DNA of 64,000 nt from Anolis sagrei (GCF_037176765.1 NC_090034.1:91163000-91226999); one strand, 5' to 3'. Positions 34,801-46,130 are shown, counted from the stretch's first letter. The notes: generated from the sequence alone by a model not told the origin. Translations and numbers: made by a program.

Positions 34801-37800
34801 GAGATTAAGATCTTCCGGGGACGCCCTGCTCTTGGTCCTGCCACCATCACAGGCGCAAATGGCAGGGGCAAGAGAGAGGACCTTCTCCGTAAACACTCCC
34901 TGGCTATGGAACTGTCTCCCTGGCAAGATTAGATCAGCCCCCTCCCTCCTGTCCTTCAGAAGGATGGTAAAAACATGGCTGTGGGATCAAGCCTTTCGGA
35001 CAGTGCAATAAGGCAACAATAGGAAACTTTTCCCTGCTGACCAGATTGGGTATGGCTGATCTGAGATGGTTTTAAACAATTGATTTTAAAGCGGAGATTA
35101 TTAATTTTAGTGTTTATGTATTTTTATAGTTTATTTTATGTTCCGGCATTGAATGCTTGCCATATATTTATTTTATTTTTATTTATTTTAAACATTTATA
35201 CCCCGTCCTTCTTGACCCCCAAGGAGGGACTCAGAATGGCTTCCAAACAGGCATCAATTAAATGCCAAACATAATATAAAACACATAATAAATACATACA
35301 TATACATTAAAATAGTTAAAAATATACATTAGAACCAGTTTGCCAAATTGAATTCACCAGATTAAAATCATCATCCAAATCAGTCCAAGTACTGTCCAAT
35401 ATAATCTTGTCTTCCCCAGTAAAACAAACTATTCTGTGAATGCTTGATCCCATAACCAGGATTTAACTTTCTTCTGAAAGGTCAGAAGGGAGGGGGCAGA
35501 TCTAACCTCATTAGGGAGGGAGTTCCACAGCTGAGGGGCCACCACAGAGAAGGCTCTGTCTCTCGTCCCCACCAAACGTGACTGCAATGGTCCTAGATTG
35601 TTCATTGAGGGAGATATGTTCGGACAGGTAAACTGGGCCAGAACCATTTAGTATATATGCTGCGCTCCGCCCTGAGTCCCCTTCAGGGTGAGAAAGGCAG
35701 AATATAAATGCTTTAAATAATAAATACATAAATAATAGTCCAACACTCAAACCATTATGCCACATTAACATCTTTCACTGCTATCCAGAGAACCACCAAT
35801 CATTAAAATATCTTCTTGTGTTCTGTTTCTAGAATGGTGGAAGTTTTGATAACAACAATGCTGGTGACAACAGCTTCAATGACAATGGAGTAAGTGTCAG
35901 AGACCTGCATATGTTCCTCGGCTTCTCTCAAAGTGCAACTAGATTTCTGCTCCAGATGTTTTCTATTCCAAGTAGTCCCTCTTACCTTCTATCACTATTA
36001 TTTTTTCTGTACAGTTATTGTTTTCCATTCAGATTAAATGGTCATAGTAAAGTTTCTAAACAAACATCAATAGAAAACATTAATTCAAATTAAAACTGTG
36101 TATTAAGACTTCTCTTCCTGCTTGCACCATCATGATTCAAAGAATCTTGGAAGTGAAGGTCATAGAATGATTGGTCTCAAATGCTATTTATTCTAATCCT
36201 ATGCTAATGGAGGAATCAACAGATGGGACAGATCTAATATATGACCCTTCAACTTCTGTTTGAAAGCACTCAATGAAGCAGAATCCATCACTTTGTTAGG
36301 TAGATCTATTTCACATTGCATAATTTTGGCACTTCAGTTTTATAATAGGTACCATGGATAGTTACCTTGGTATGCTGGGATCTTTTTTGTGGTAAATATT
36401 TGGTTAGGCAACTGTAGTGCTTCACCAAACTACAGATCCCAGGATTCTACTGGATGAAGTCATGACACTTCAAATGAGAGTATGGTGCTATACCTGTAGG
36501 GGAAAAAAATAGAAGTTACATTATAGGATTTTTGAGCATTCTCAGGTGGTTCTGTAGACTGCAATATAGAAGTGAAAGAACTGGATTTGGATTTGCACAA
36601 ATGGATTAGAACACAAATAATGTATCTTTACTATTGTTTTTGTTCTGCAGAACACTAACAATGGCCCCATTGTCTGGGTGAGTATTTAGCGTTTTAGACT
36701 TTTTTGTACAGGGTTGAGTCAGACAGAAATATAAAGGAGGGGTGTTTCTGAGCAAGTGATCTTTTTCTCTCATACCACCTATGGCAGAATACTGGTTTGT
36801 TTCTATATGAGTGGAATAATCACAACTTGTCACCATAGTCAATGAGGGTGTTCTTTCTCATGTGAATGGAGTAGTGCATCTCCTTTGGATTGAGTTCAAA
36901 CTTTAAAGGTACTATCCCCCAACTCATGCCCACACTCATACCCACCCACCCCCCCCCCCCCGCAAAGGTGAATCACTTCCAGCCCATCTTACTTATCCAA
37001 ACATAGCTCCTCCTATGAACCATTGTGGAGACTCAGATCATCTGAGGAGGCCCTGCTCTCAATCCCACCACCCTTGCAAGCACAACTGGCGGGAACGAGA
37101 GACAAGGCCTTCTCAGTGGTGGCCCCTTGTTTGTGGAACTCCCTCCCCAATGAAATCAGAATAGCCCCTCCATCCTGTTTTAAGACATGTTTATGGGACC
37201 AAGCATTCACACAGTAACTATAGCAATGCAATACTTGAGATCACTTAAAGTGACAGACAAATGGACTGATTCTGGACTATGATTTTGAACCTGTGTGATT
37301 TTAATGGCTGTTTTTACCATTTATGTTTTATTGCTGGTTTAATTGTAATTATTATTTTTTGGGATTTGTTTATTTGTTGGGCATCAAATGTTGCCAGTTA
37401 TGAGGCTGTCCTGAGTCCCCTTCAGGGTGAAAAGGGCAGGGTACAAGTATGGGAAATAAACCACTCAATTAAAGACTGTGGTAGGTTTCCTGTTACATGA
37501 TATCAGAGTCACCAACTTCTACTGATCACAGAAGAATCCAAACATGATCTTGGACAAAGTCCATCAATTTTAGCATCCTATTTTCAGTAGAAACATAGAA
37601 TCATAGAATCATAGAATCAAAGAGCTGGAAGAGGCCTCATGGGCCATCCAGTCCAACCCCCTGCCAAGAAGCAGGAATATTGCATTCAAATCACCCTGAT
37701 AGATAGCCATCCAGCCTCTGTTTAAAAGCTTCCAAAGAAGGAGCCTCCACCACACTCCGGGGCAGAGAGTTCCACTGTAGAAAATGGCTGAATTTTTTTT

Positions 37801-39841
37801 CTGATATGAAATAGTTATATTAAATTCAAGGTTACAGAAGGAGAACAGTGCATTGTGTGTCATTGCATATGAATGTGCATTATACATTTTGTATGGATAT
37901 TTATTTATTTATTTATTAATGCACTTGTATACCGCTAATATCTCAGCCTAAATCGGCGACTCATTGCGGTTTACAACATTTAAAAACAATATTCAGTTAA
38001 AAGCATAAAACACATATACAGTACAAATTATTGGGCCACCAATAACGATCCTATGCATCTCATAACTGGAATCGTAATCCAAAATTCATCGTCCGTGTAT
38101 AACCAATCCTTAGTCATCACAATTCGTTACAATGGATTAACCAAATGCTTGTTTAAACATCCATGTCTTCAATCTTTTCCGAAACACCATCAGCGAAGGG
38201 GCTGATCGTACCTCTATGGGGAGGGTGTTCCAAAGCCAGGGGGCCACCACAGAAAAGGCCCTATCTCTCGTCCCCGCCAGCCGAGCTTGAGAAGCAGGCG
38301 GGATCGAGAACAGGGTCTCCCCGGAAGATCTCAAACTCCTGGTGGGTTCATAGGCAGAGATGCAGTCAGATAGGTAGCTTGGGCCGGAACCGTTTAGGGC
38401 TTTAAAGGCCAACGCCAGCACTTTGAATTCAGCCCGGTAGCAGATCGGTAGCCAGTGGAGTTGGCGCAACAGGGGGGTTGTATGCTCCCTGCGCTCCGCT
38501 CCTGTTAAAATCATGGCTGCCGAGCGTTGGACTAGTTGGAGCTTCCGAGCTGTCTTCAAAGGCAACCCCACGTAGAGAGCGTTGCAGTAGTCTAAACGGG
38601 ATGTAACCAGAGCGTGGACTACCGTGGCCAAGTCAGACTTCCCAAGGTATGGGCGCAGCTGGCGCACAAGCTTTAGCTGTGCAAATGCTCCCCTGGTCAC
38701 CGCCGAAACCTGGGGTTCCAGGCTCAGCGATGAGTCCAGGGTCACACCCAAGCTGCGAACCTGCGTCTTCAGGGGGAGTGTGGCCCCATCCAACACAGGC
38801 TGTAACCCTATGCCCTGTTCGGCCTTGCGACTGACCAGGAGTACCTCTGTCTTGTCTGGATTCAATTTCAATTTGTAAGCAGTATCCATTATGAATCAGT
38901 ATGCATGCACACTTGGTTCTATATTCAATTGCACATTCAGTGTCTTTTTATCTAGCTGCACTTTGTTGCCACATATCACAAGCCTTGTGTAGCACAAGTA
39001 AAGTATAACTCTGTATGTGATAATTAACCCTATGCACCAGATCCTGTCAAATTTTGGAAACAAAGATTGGTCAGGACTGGTTTGTGCTTGCAAAAGGCGC
39101 CATAATACTGGATCCTGGGGGCTATATTTTGAAGGAAGGAACTGTCAAACTACCTATGAATACTTCTTATCTATGAAAACCATATGAAATGAATGGGGCC
39201 ATGATTATTTATCTACAGTATTTATTCTCTGCACTTCTCACCCTGAACGGGACTCAGCGTCTTTACATAACACACATATGGCACACATTCATGATTATAC
39301 AATAACAGGGACAGACAGACAACACAAGAGGTAAAGGCAGTTTCTGCCATCTTATTTCTGGCATCTCTGAGGCTGTGCTTGACTCTGGCCATTGGTGGCG
39401 AGGTGGGTGAGTGTTGTTGCTCCATCTTCCATGCCAAGGAGCTTAATGTCCTTAAGAATGCCTTTATTACCTCCCTGCTAAAAGCGGTACCTATTTTATC
39501 TACTCGCATTTCTGCTTTTGACCTGCTAGATGGGCAGGTGAGCTGGGGCTAATGGTAGGTACTCAATCCCAACCTGGGCTTGAACTGTTTACCTTCAGAT
39601 TGGCAGGATTTTTCTGCAGCACAGCCATTTTGCCTGTTAAATGATAGTTTTTAAATGATATGAATCCTGATATAGAATCTCAGCCACAGAGAGATGGCAC
39701 AAAGTTCTGTTCTGACAACAACATGGCCAGGTTTATTTAAAACTAAATGGGCATTTTCCCTTATTTTTATTAACTTGCTTTAACTTTGTATCAGAGATTA
39801 CAAATTATTTTTCTTCTTCTTTTCTTCTTTTACAGTATTAG
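30907..39841 (+). CDS. Short secreted Asn/Gly/Ser-rich protein made of phase-0 mini-exons (gene 1)
   Basis: Coding exons are 30907-30981, 33758-33814, 34406-34432, 35833-35889, 36651-36677 and 39836-39841, giving 82 residues plus stop. Every junction is phase 0 with GT-AG ends. Exon 1 is a signal peptide (MKFQVIAAFLVICLLSLEG, then ARAAPR). The mature part alternates 19-residue exons (NSGSFDGNNVGSGSMNDNG and NGGSFDNNNAGDNSFNDNG) with 9-residue exons (NSYGFAAYG and NTNNGPIVW), and ends in one tyrosine. It has no cysteine and no N-x-S/T sequon in spite of 16 asparagines. A TATA box lies upstream and AATAAA downstream. I do not recognise the family. The phase-0 small-exon style recalls SCPP and epidermal secreted-peptide genes, but there is no motif in common. 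The role is unknown; it is likely an extracellular or surface product. Confidence 0.75.
31155..31265 (-). mobile_element. LINE 3'-end fragment with (TAA)n, in gene 1 intron 1
   Basis: ATATTTATTTATATCCTGAC, then GGGACTCATGGCGGCTCACAA, a minus-strand L2-type 3' end. Confidence 0.6.
31277..31533 (-). mobile_element. tRNA-derived SINE, second family, in gene 1 intron 1
   Basis: Same tail, body and head order as the copy at 29850-30117. Confidence 0.85.
31768..31838 (+). repeat. (CT)n-(GT)n-(GA)n compound microsatellite
   Basis: CT run, then GT run, then GA run. The flanking CT and GA runs could form a stem with the GT run as loop. Confidence 0.9.
32822..33065. mobile_element. Penelope-like terminal sequences as a palindrome
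   Basis: Two copies of the terminal unit face each other around 32940. The left arm has GCTGTATGGTGATGTTCC and the right arm CATGGCCATACAGCCCAG. Both arms hold the CCATAGATGCAGGC-type stem. Confidence 0.65.
33096..33408 (-). mobile_element. Sauria-type SINE, in gene 1 intron 1
   Basis: Full-length minus copy with BovB-like tail near 33110 and tRNA head near 33400. It directly follows the Penelope-like palindrome. Confidence 0.85.
33758..33814 (+). CDS. Gene 1 exon 2: 19-residue repeat
   Basis: 57 nt, phase 0 at both ends, with a TTTTCTTTTCCGTTGCAG acceptor and a GTGAGT donor. It encodes NSGSFDGNNVGSGSMNDNG. An identical copy of this exon and its flanks lies upstream at 25891-25947. Confidence 0.8.
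34406..34432 (+). CDS. Gene 1 exon 3: 9-residue microexon
   Basis: 27 nt, phase 0, between a TATATTGCAG acceptor and a GTAAGT donor. It encodes NSYGFAAYG, which matches the 8-residue NSFAADPG microexons of gene 2 in position and pattern. Confidence 0.75.
34678..35160 (+). mobile_element. L2 LINE 3' part, in gene 1 intron 3
   Basis: Encodes FKALNGPGPIYLSEHISFYE, TFSVNTPWLWNCLPGKIRSA and KTWLWDQAF, the L2 C-terminus. Confidence 0.8.
35165..35720 (-). mobile_element. L2 LINE 3' fragments, opposite strand
   Basis: Minus strand carries the L2 end: CCCCGTCCTTCTTGACCCCC near 35202, then RDRAFSVVAPQLWNSLPNEV and VKSWLWDQAF in reverse. A short rejoined piece follows to 35720. Confidence 0.75.
35833..35889 (+). 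CDS. Gene 1 exon 4: 19-residue repeat
   Basis: 57 nt, phase 0, with a TTCTGTTTCTAG acceptor and a GTAAGT donor. It encodes NGGSFDNNNAGDNSFNDNG, closely related to exon 2 of the same gene and to the 57-nt exons of gene 2. Confidence 0.8.
35900..36640. other. Gene 1 intron 4 (first part), old CR1-like remnant
   Basis: 36130-36310 resembles an eroded CR1 3' region. No exon seen. Confidence 0.35.
36651..36677 (+). CDS. Gene 1 exon 5: 9-residue microexon
   Basis: 27 nt, phase 0, with a TTTTGTTCTGCAG acceptor and a GTGAGT donor. It encodes NTNNGPIVW. It is the most divergent microexon and gives the protein a hydrophobic end. Confidence 0.7.
36995..37470 (+). mobile_element. L2 LINE 3' end, in the last intron of gene 1
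   Basis: Encodes [40 protein letters not shown] and CLWDQAF. It ends CCTGAGTCCCCTTCAGGG near 37410. Confidence 0.8.
37593..37776 (-). mobile_element. CR1 LINE 3' end
   Basis: ATCATAGAATCATAGAATCA, AGAGGCCTCATGGGCCATC and CCCCCTGCCAAGAAGCAGG are the standard CR1 3' words. Confidence 0.85.
37895..38892 (-). mobile_element. L2 LINE 3' part with a long open frame
   Basis: 250 codons stay open: [80 protein letters not shown] and RKRLKTWMFKQAF. It looks young. It sits in the last intron of gene 1, against its direction. Confidence 0.9.
38893..39835. other. Last intron of gene 1, no named feature
   Basis: Only a faint LINE-like trace near 39225-39560. No further exon recognised. Confidence 0.4.
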
Positions 39842-40055
39842 GCATCCAGAAGCAGAAATCCACCACAGAAGCTGATAAATGCCTATGCCCTGTAACCCTT
39901 TTGAAGACCACTTTTCTGTTGTTCTCTCTTGAGTGATTCTGTCTTGTTAAAGTCATTGAACCATCTTCTGGCTGCTGCTCCCACCCCTCATAAACCCCTT
40001 CTCCTAATTTACCAATGTATTCTCAGATCAATAAATGTGCCTTGTACAATTATTT
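39836..40055 (+). CDS. Gene 1 last exon: one codon, stop and 3' untranslated region
   Basis: After a long pyrimidine tract (TTCTTCTTTTACAG) the phase-0 frame reads TAT TAG, so the exon adds only tyrosine. About 200 nt of untranslated sequence follow, with AATAAA at 40030-40035. The exon end is estimated from that signal. Confidence 0.6.
40030..40035 (+). terminator. Gene 1 polyadenylation signal
   Basis: A canonical AATAAA about 190 nt after the stop codon, followed within about 20 nt by a T-rich stretch. Confidence 0.65.
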
Positions 40056-40140
40056 CAAAAGAAGTAAACCAACCCACAGAAATATTCTTTTATTCACATG
40101 TGTTTTTAAACCTCATTTTGCATTTTAAAAACGTATAACA

Positions 40141-40379
40141 TCTATATCAATAAAAATGTAATGTTAGTTTGTAAGATTAACATAACTCAAAAACCACTGG
40201 ACGATTTGACACCAAATTTGGACACAATACACCTGCTAACCCAAGGAGTGACCATCACTCATAAAAACACTGAAAAATGCAGCAGAAGGGATTTAAAAGG
40301 CCAAAAAACAAAAATTACATTACGCATGCGCAAAACCACATATATACGCAAACACACATATATATACACACACATATAT

Positions 40380-40411
<32 letters not shown>

Positions 40412-40779
40412 CATACACAGAAAGGGGGAAGGAAGGAGAGAAGGAGGGGAGAGAAAGAAAGAAAGAAAAAGGGTAGACAAGGAATGAGAGAAAGAGAGAA
40501 AGGAGGAGGGAAGGAGAAAAGGAAGGAAAGAAGGGTAGGGAAGGAAGGAGAGAAGGAAATAAAGTGAAAGAGGGAAGGAAGGAGAGAAGGAATGAAAGAG
40601 AGAAAGAAAGAAAGAGGGAAGGACGGAAAGAGACAAGGAAGAATGGAACCAAAGAGCAAAGGAAGCAAGAAAAGAAACAGGTAGGAGAAGGGAAAGAAAA
40701 AGAGGGAAGGGAGGAGAGACAAAAGGAGAGAAAGAGGGAGGGAAGGTTGGCCACAGCAACGCGTGGCGGGTACAGCTAG
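40141..40779 (+). mobile_element. Helitron-like non-autonomous element
   Basis: Starts TC (TCTATATCAATAAAAATG) after A and ends CTAG before T, the Helitron target pattern. A short GC-rich hairpin-like sequence (GCAACGCGTGGCGGG) precedes the end. The 5' part (AACCACTGGACGATTTGACA) is followed by CA and GA-rich simple repeats at 40340-40745 that make up most of its length. Confidence 0.6.
40340..40745 (+). repeat. Simple-repeat block: (CA)n then purine-rich GGAA/GAAA tract
   Basis: CA-type run to about 40408, then about 330 bp of almost pure purine on this strand. Long open frames over it are low-complexity artefacts. Confidence 0.9.
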
Positions 40780-41204
40780 TAAACAATAAAGATCAATAGC
40801 AAGGCAGTCACAAAACATGACATAAGAGGAAAAGGGGAGTGGGTGGGTGGCTAGAATAGGAAAACACCGTACTCTGGTTTTAGGCAATTGTTACAAAGTT
40901 TTTATGTTTACCTGCTGGAGTGGAGAAATAGTTGAAAAATTTCATGATCCAAAGAAGGACAAATGCAAATAGCTCTGATGGCTATAGGTGATGGTTCTTG
41001 GAACAATTGACTTATTTGGCTCTTCTGCAATATTTGTTGGAAAGCTGATAAGGCATAATGCTAACATGATTAACTACAAATGTAAATGTGGGTGAAAGGT
41101 GGTGGCTTCCCAACAGAACCAATAAGAGTGGCTCAGATATGTTTTTCATTCCTCTGATGAAGGCTGATCATTGAAAAAACATAAGGATTGAAATCCTTTT
41201 AACA
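40780..41204. other. No recognised feature
   Basis: Intergenic sequence between gene 1 and gene 2. Confidence 0.4.
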
Positions 41205-41205
<1 letters not shown>

Positions 41206-41242
<37 letters not shown>

Positions 41243-41327
41243 AAGAATAATTTTATTTCTTACCCGCCTCTCCTCATGGCTCAAGGCACATCACAGTACA
41301 GTCAAAACATAAAAACATTACAAAAAT
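41206..41327 (-). mobile_element. LINE 3'-end fragment with (GAT)n
   Basis: A GAT run, then AATTTTATTTCTTACCCGCC and CAAGGCACATCACAGTACAG, the same family as 17820-17940. Confidence 0.55.
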
Positions 41328-41770
41328 TCTACGAGGGTATTTTTAAAGTAAGGTCCGTTTTGTTGTAGACACTAGTAGTTCGCACGCATACCTCAATGAA
41401 CACGTGTGTCGTGTACCGGCATGCCTTGGGAACAACTGTGCTCAGTTTCCGCTCTGTAGCTAACCTGTATGGTTCTGTTCTGTGCTTTAAAAATGTTTAA
41501 GACTATCAACTCACCCTCCGCATGTGAGGTTCGCTCAGTGATACGGTTTTTGCCAGCAAGGAACCTTCCTGCTGCAGAAATTCATCGACAGATTTGTGAA
41601 GTGTACGGTGATACTGTTATGAGTGAAAGCAAAGTGTGTAAGTGGGTACGACAATTTTAAAGATGGCCGTGACAACGTCCATGATGAGGACTGCTCCAGT
41701 CGCCCTTCTTTGATTACAGACGATTTGGTGGCATCAGTTGAAGCAAGGATTCGTGAGAACACCTAAAGTT
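41328..41770 (+). mobile_element. Mariner-type DNA transposon, 5' part
   Basis: Begins ACGAGGGTATTTTTAAAGTA, then encodes SAIRFL-like mariner N-terminus: CEVRSVIRFLPARNLPAAEI, HRQICEVYGDTVMSESKVCK and WVRQF. One frame break follows and the remaining helix-turn-helix part is readable to about 41765 (SRPSLITDDLV-like). The catalytic part and right end are missing. Confidence 0.8.
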
Positions 41771-43139
41771 TAGGAAACCCTGTTCCCGTTGGGTCCCGAA
41801 ACTCCTAACAGAGGACCACAAAAACCAAAGATTTGAGTGTGCAATCAAATCAAGAGGACATTAAGTGTTTTTAAAAACCAAGGCTGCTTTTTTGGCCAGT
41901 TGCCATAAGGAAAGGAAGTTGGGGGTGAGACTAGCAGAGTTGGGTGAGAGACAGAAAATAGCAATATGGAAAATGTAGTTTGGGGAGGTGAGGCATCCTG
42001 TGACAGAGAATGCAAAAAGCCCTGCCCTAAATTCTGTTTTCCAGAATGCAGTGCTCAGCATCAGAAAGCCCCAGAAACAAGGTCCACAAATGACCTTTCC
42101 TCAGTTCTAGGCAACTTTTGAATGAACTCATCGAAGTTGTACAGGCACATACACCCCAGGGAGCACTTCATTATTCAATCCTGGAAGAAGAAAAAATTCT
42201 TCACAATATCCTGGGAATGTCACAATGGGTTTAAAGAGAGCCATGTGGTTTTTCAAAGCCTTATCACTGGGAACACTTCTCAATCCTAATCACCTGATCT
42301 GAACCCCTCCCAGGGAATTCATTGAGGTTGTGCCAACATCCTGGCACCCATTGTGTAGCCAGCTAAAAGTCATTGTCTCATTCCAGGTAGACAAGAATGG
42401 AGCTATTTGCCCCATTAACACAGACTCTTCCCAGATTCTTTTCCTCCCACACCTGTCCATAGGAGGACCAAAGAAACAGCCACATGACTTCAAACTGAGA
42501 AATGGCAGTTTCTTAAAATTCCCACCAAACCCATGAGCCAATCAACAACACCAGTGGCGAACACTTCTCAAACAACCAGCAAGGGGATCCTAGCCCACCC
42601 TAGTTTGGACCAATTAGCATCCAGGGCAGCAAAGTCCTTTGTTTTGAATCACTATCAAAGTGCTGTAAATAAATCTGTATTTTTGCAATAGTGTATATGT
42701 CAATCTCTGAAGCACAGACTCTGCTAATATCACTTTGGCCAAGGTGAAGAAACACCTCTGTTCTTTGACTTCAACCTGTCCATGAAGGGGCCTGAGATTC
42801 TGGAAATTAAATCAAGAACATATGGAAGATCAGTCTGAAAATCACTCCTGATAGTTGTACGAACTAAAGATATGCAATGTTTTAAATACCTATCCTCTTA
42901 AAGTAACAGGAAATGGACCATCTGTTACAACCAGTTTTCGTCTTACCAAATGAGAAACCCTGACCATTGCCAAGGCTTCAATGTCTGCTGAACTACAAAA
43001 CTAAGAAAAAACTTTATTTGGGAAACTAGAGAATAGTGATGAGGTCATTTCTTGGTAAGCGGTGAAACACAGTAGTTTGCAGATAGCCGAACACATTCAA
43101 CCATGTGCAAACAGCTTTGATTTCAGAGAGTCTTCTGCT
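41771..43139. other. Intergenic, no named feature
   Basis: Repetitive-looking sequence that I could not assign. Confidence 0.35.
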
Positions 43140-46130
43140 TAGGCCCCTTCTACACTACCATATAATCCAGATTATCAAAGCAGATAATTCGCATTATCAG
43201 CTTTGAACTGGATTGTATGAATCTGTGAAGTTTTAGCTCTGCCTTTTCCTCTCCTCTGCTTCACTTCCCCTGGTGTATAGGTTTTTCCAATAGTGTAGAT
43301 ACCTTCCATTGTATTAGTTTTTGGGTGGAGCCTAACCACCCCCCCCCCCCAAGAGGCCAGCCTCAGTTGGTCTATTCCATTTGCCTGTATAGAGCTTGTG
43401 ATGAATTTCCTAACTGTTAGGCTAGGAAAAGCCTAGGAAAGTAGGCCCAGGAAGTTTGGCAGCCATTTTGGAAAGGTTGCCAGGGGCATCCATTTTAAAA
43501 TCTCATTTCCTGAAGGAGTCATGCTTAGGAGCAGCTTGGAGGGAAATGAGGGGAGTTAGTGATTGGCTGGAAGAGAGTGGGTGGAGATTAACTTAGAAAA
43601 GGGGAAAAGGTGACTTTAAGGGTGTGTTTTAAAACCCTGTCAGCTCAGCTTGAGTCTGGGTGTCAAAGGAGAAAGAGTTAGGAGTTTGGAGTGGAGAAGA
43701 AAATAGAGAGAGAGGCCTGAAGTTGATCAGTTAGCTAGCAGAGATAGCTAGTGAGAAGATTTTACAGCTCTTAGGGAAGATAGGTGGTGGAGGAGTGTAG
43801 AGATAGATCCAGAAAAGGACTATCTGTGGTGGAGTTTAGAATTACTTTCAGAGAAGAAATCCTGTCAGTAATTTCTGGAGGGGAAAGAGGAGTGTTTATG
43901 TGTAACCAAGTTTGAACTGCTTAAAGAAACCACACACTTTTAAGTCAATACTTCAGAACAGCTAAGCTTATTACCTGTTTTGTTCAAGTTCTCTTAAATA
44001 AACATCATTGTTTTATTGTTCATAACATCTGCCTCACGTTTGCATCTGTGGGTGAAGTTTTAAAATCTGTTTCCTGCAGCAATCAAAAGACAAAAGGTGG
44101 CAGTGTATATTTTAAAAGAGTAATCTTTTCAGTGTTACCTCAGAACACAAGCCTGAGCGCGAATCAAGCACACTCTTGCCTAAGATACTTTAAGTAAGCC
44201 AAGGGTTTAATATTGCTTTTAAGTTTGGTGGGTGCCAGAGTTCTTTTAAAAGGTTGGCTTTTTTTTCGGCCAGAAGAAAGTTCCAGCTTAGTGCAGCTTT
44301 TGATTTTTCTTTAGAGAAGCCACATTCTATTTACAAGTGGTGGTACAGCTGCTGTGGGATTTGTATTGCCCAAGTAAAGTCTCTATCTTTTATAACTGGT
44401 GGCAAGCGCTGGGATTTATATTGCCCAATAAGTCCCTATCTTTTATAATTGGTGTCAGCTGCTGGGATTTTATTCCCAAATAAATCTTGATCTATTATAG
44501 ATCTCCATTGCTGGACTCCTTTTCCTGCATCAGAGCTACAGAGAATAGAAGCTCGGGTATTGTCTGGTAACCGTAAGCCCAAGAAATCACACACACACAA
44601 AAAACCAAAAAACAGGCATCCTTAGCACCTGCATTCAGCAGTATTCTTATATCACCAGCCCCAGTGACAACAGAAGCTCTTGACCAGCTTAAGCTTCACA
44701 AGAAAGAGGATTGAGACAATTTATAAGCAACAGCTTGTAAACCATCATTTTGCACCAGGGGCAGAAGTCTCCAGAGAAATGACTACAGCCCACTAAGGCT
44801 CCTTTTGTAATGTACTGTTTTAAGTTACTTTATAATTGTCCTGGGTGGAGTTAACACTTTATTCATCTTGTTTTCAATAAACCCATTTTGGTTATCTTTT
44901 CACCTTGCCTAAAATGCCTCTGTGTGTTAAGGGTCTCAGTCTTAACAGAAGGTATACAGATAGCCCCCGAGTAATGCCAGACACTATGATTTTCCCAACT
45001 ACTTGGGCATGCCATCACAGAATCTACACTGCCATATAATCCAGTTAAGGCAGATAATCTGGATTTTGTATGGCTGTGTAAAAAGGCATTAGTGCCCATA
45101 TACTTTCAGACTTCTGGAAATAGGAGAAATAGGAGAAATTTTCTTGGATCTTCCCATGTACTATCTTGAAAAAACCGAATAAAAGATGGAAATGCTGTAT
45201 GCCTATCATTTCTCTCATGCACTTTAATTTCCATTTTATCATGTTGGCACCATGTCTTATCAAATGTCCAAACAAACCCAATCTTATCAGTGAATGTCCT
45301 GACACCACCCCAGCACCTTTGCTTATCCCTCCCATAGATATTTTCAAATCAAGTTTCTTGAGCTTTCAGTGGGCATTGTCCTTCTTTATGCAAATCACCT
45401 TTCCGGCCCAAGTTAAACAAATAACACACACACACACACAAATGAGCAAACAAGAAAGCTAGATGGTGGATTGATTTGAATGAAGGAGTTGCAAGCAAGC
45501 CAACAAACAAAAAACCAGTTTTTTCACATATAATGTTCAACCATCCCAAAACATAACAGAAAGAGTCACCAATCAGAATCTGGTCTGCTGGATATAATAT
45601 AATACTGACTTTCAAATGGCTTTTGTCTAATCACAGTGGTTATAAAACAAAATGTGGTTCATCTTTAGGGTCACATACTTATCACATACTAACTCTTTTA
45701 ATAAATAGCATAGCTTTCAGGATTTCCAAGAAACATGTAGCCAAATCTCATCAGAGTGTGAAATAGTTTTGTGTGTTCTTCCACATCAAGAACTTTTGCT
45801 CTTACCCTTTTGATAAAACTCTGATGTTGTTTAGCCATGTTTTACAGGTTTCATCTGTCAAAAGATGAGTCCTATCTATTCATTAAAAATGTTAGGTAAA
45901 TATGTGACCATCAGGATTTCTACACAGTTTTATAAAATCCACATTGAACTGGATTGTATGGCAGTGTGGACTCAGATAATCCGGTTCAAATCATATATTT
46001 TTGATTATCTGCCTTGATATTCTGGATTATATGGCTGTGAGGAAGGGCCCATAGTCTACACTGCCATATAATCCAGTTCAAAGCAGATAATCTGCATGTT
46101 ATATGGCAGTGTAGATGGGACCTTGGTGGG
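43140..46130. other. Intergenic repeat-like stretch with MITEs and a minisatellite
   Basis: MITE-like palindromes lie near 43143-43225, 45015-45085, 45920-46052 and 46053-46125 (words ACACTGCCATATAATCCAG, CAGATAATCTG). A minisatellite lies at 44335-44475. The part 43230-44990 has a few features of a long-terminal-repeat-type fossil (several AATAAA words), too weak to call. No exon seen. Confidence 0.35.
44335..44475 (+). repeat. Minisatellite, about 58-bp unit, nearly three copies
   Basis: Each unit has GCTGGGATTT, a TTGCCCAA-type word and CTATCTTTTATAA followed by TGGTG. Confidence 0.65.

Noticed and set aside
40259-40887. Long open frames of Ser/Phe/Leu/Pro or Arg/Lys/Glu over 40.3-40.9 kb
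   Set aside because: They read through CA and purine-rich simple repeats on both strands and are low-complexity artefacts.
43230-44990. Long-terminal-repeat-type element
   Set aside because: A few polyadenylation words and sequence style suggest it, but I found no paired ends, target duplication or coding remains.
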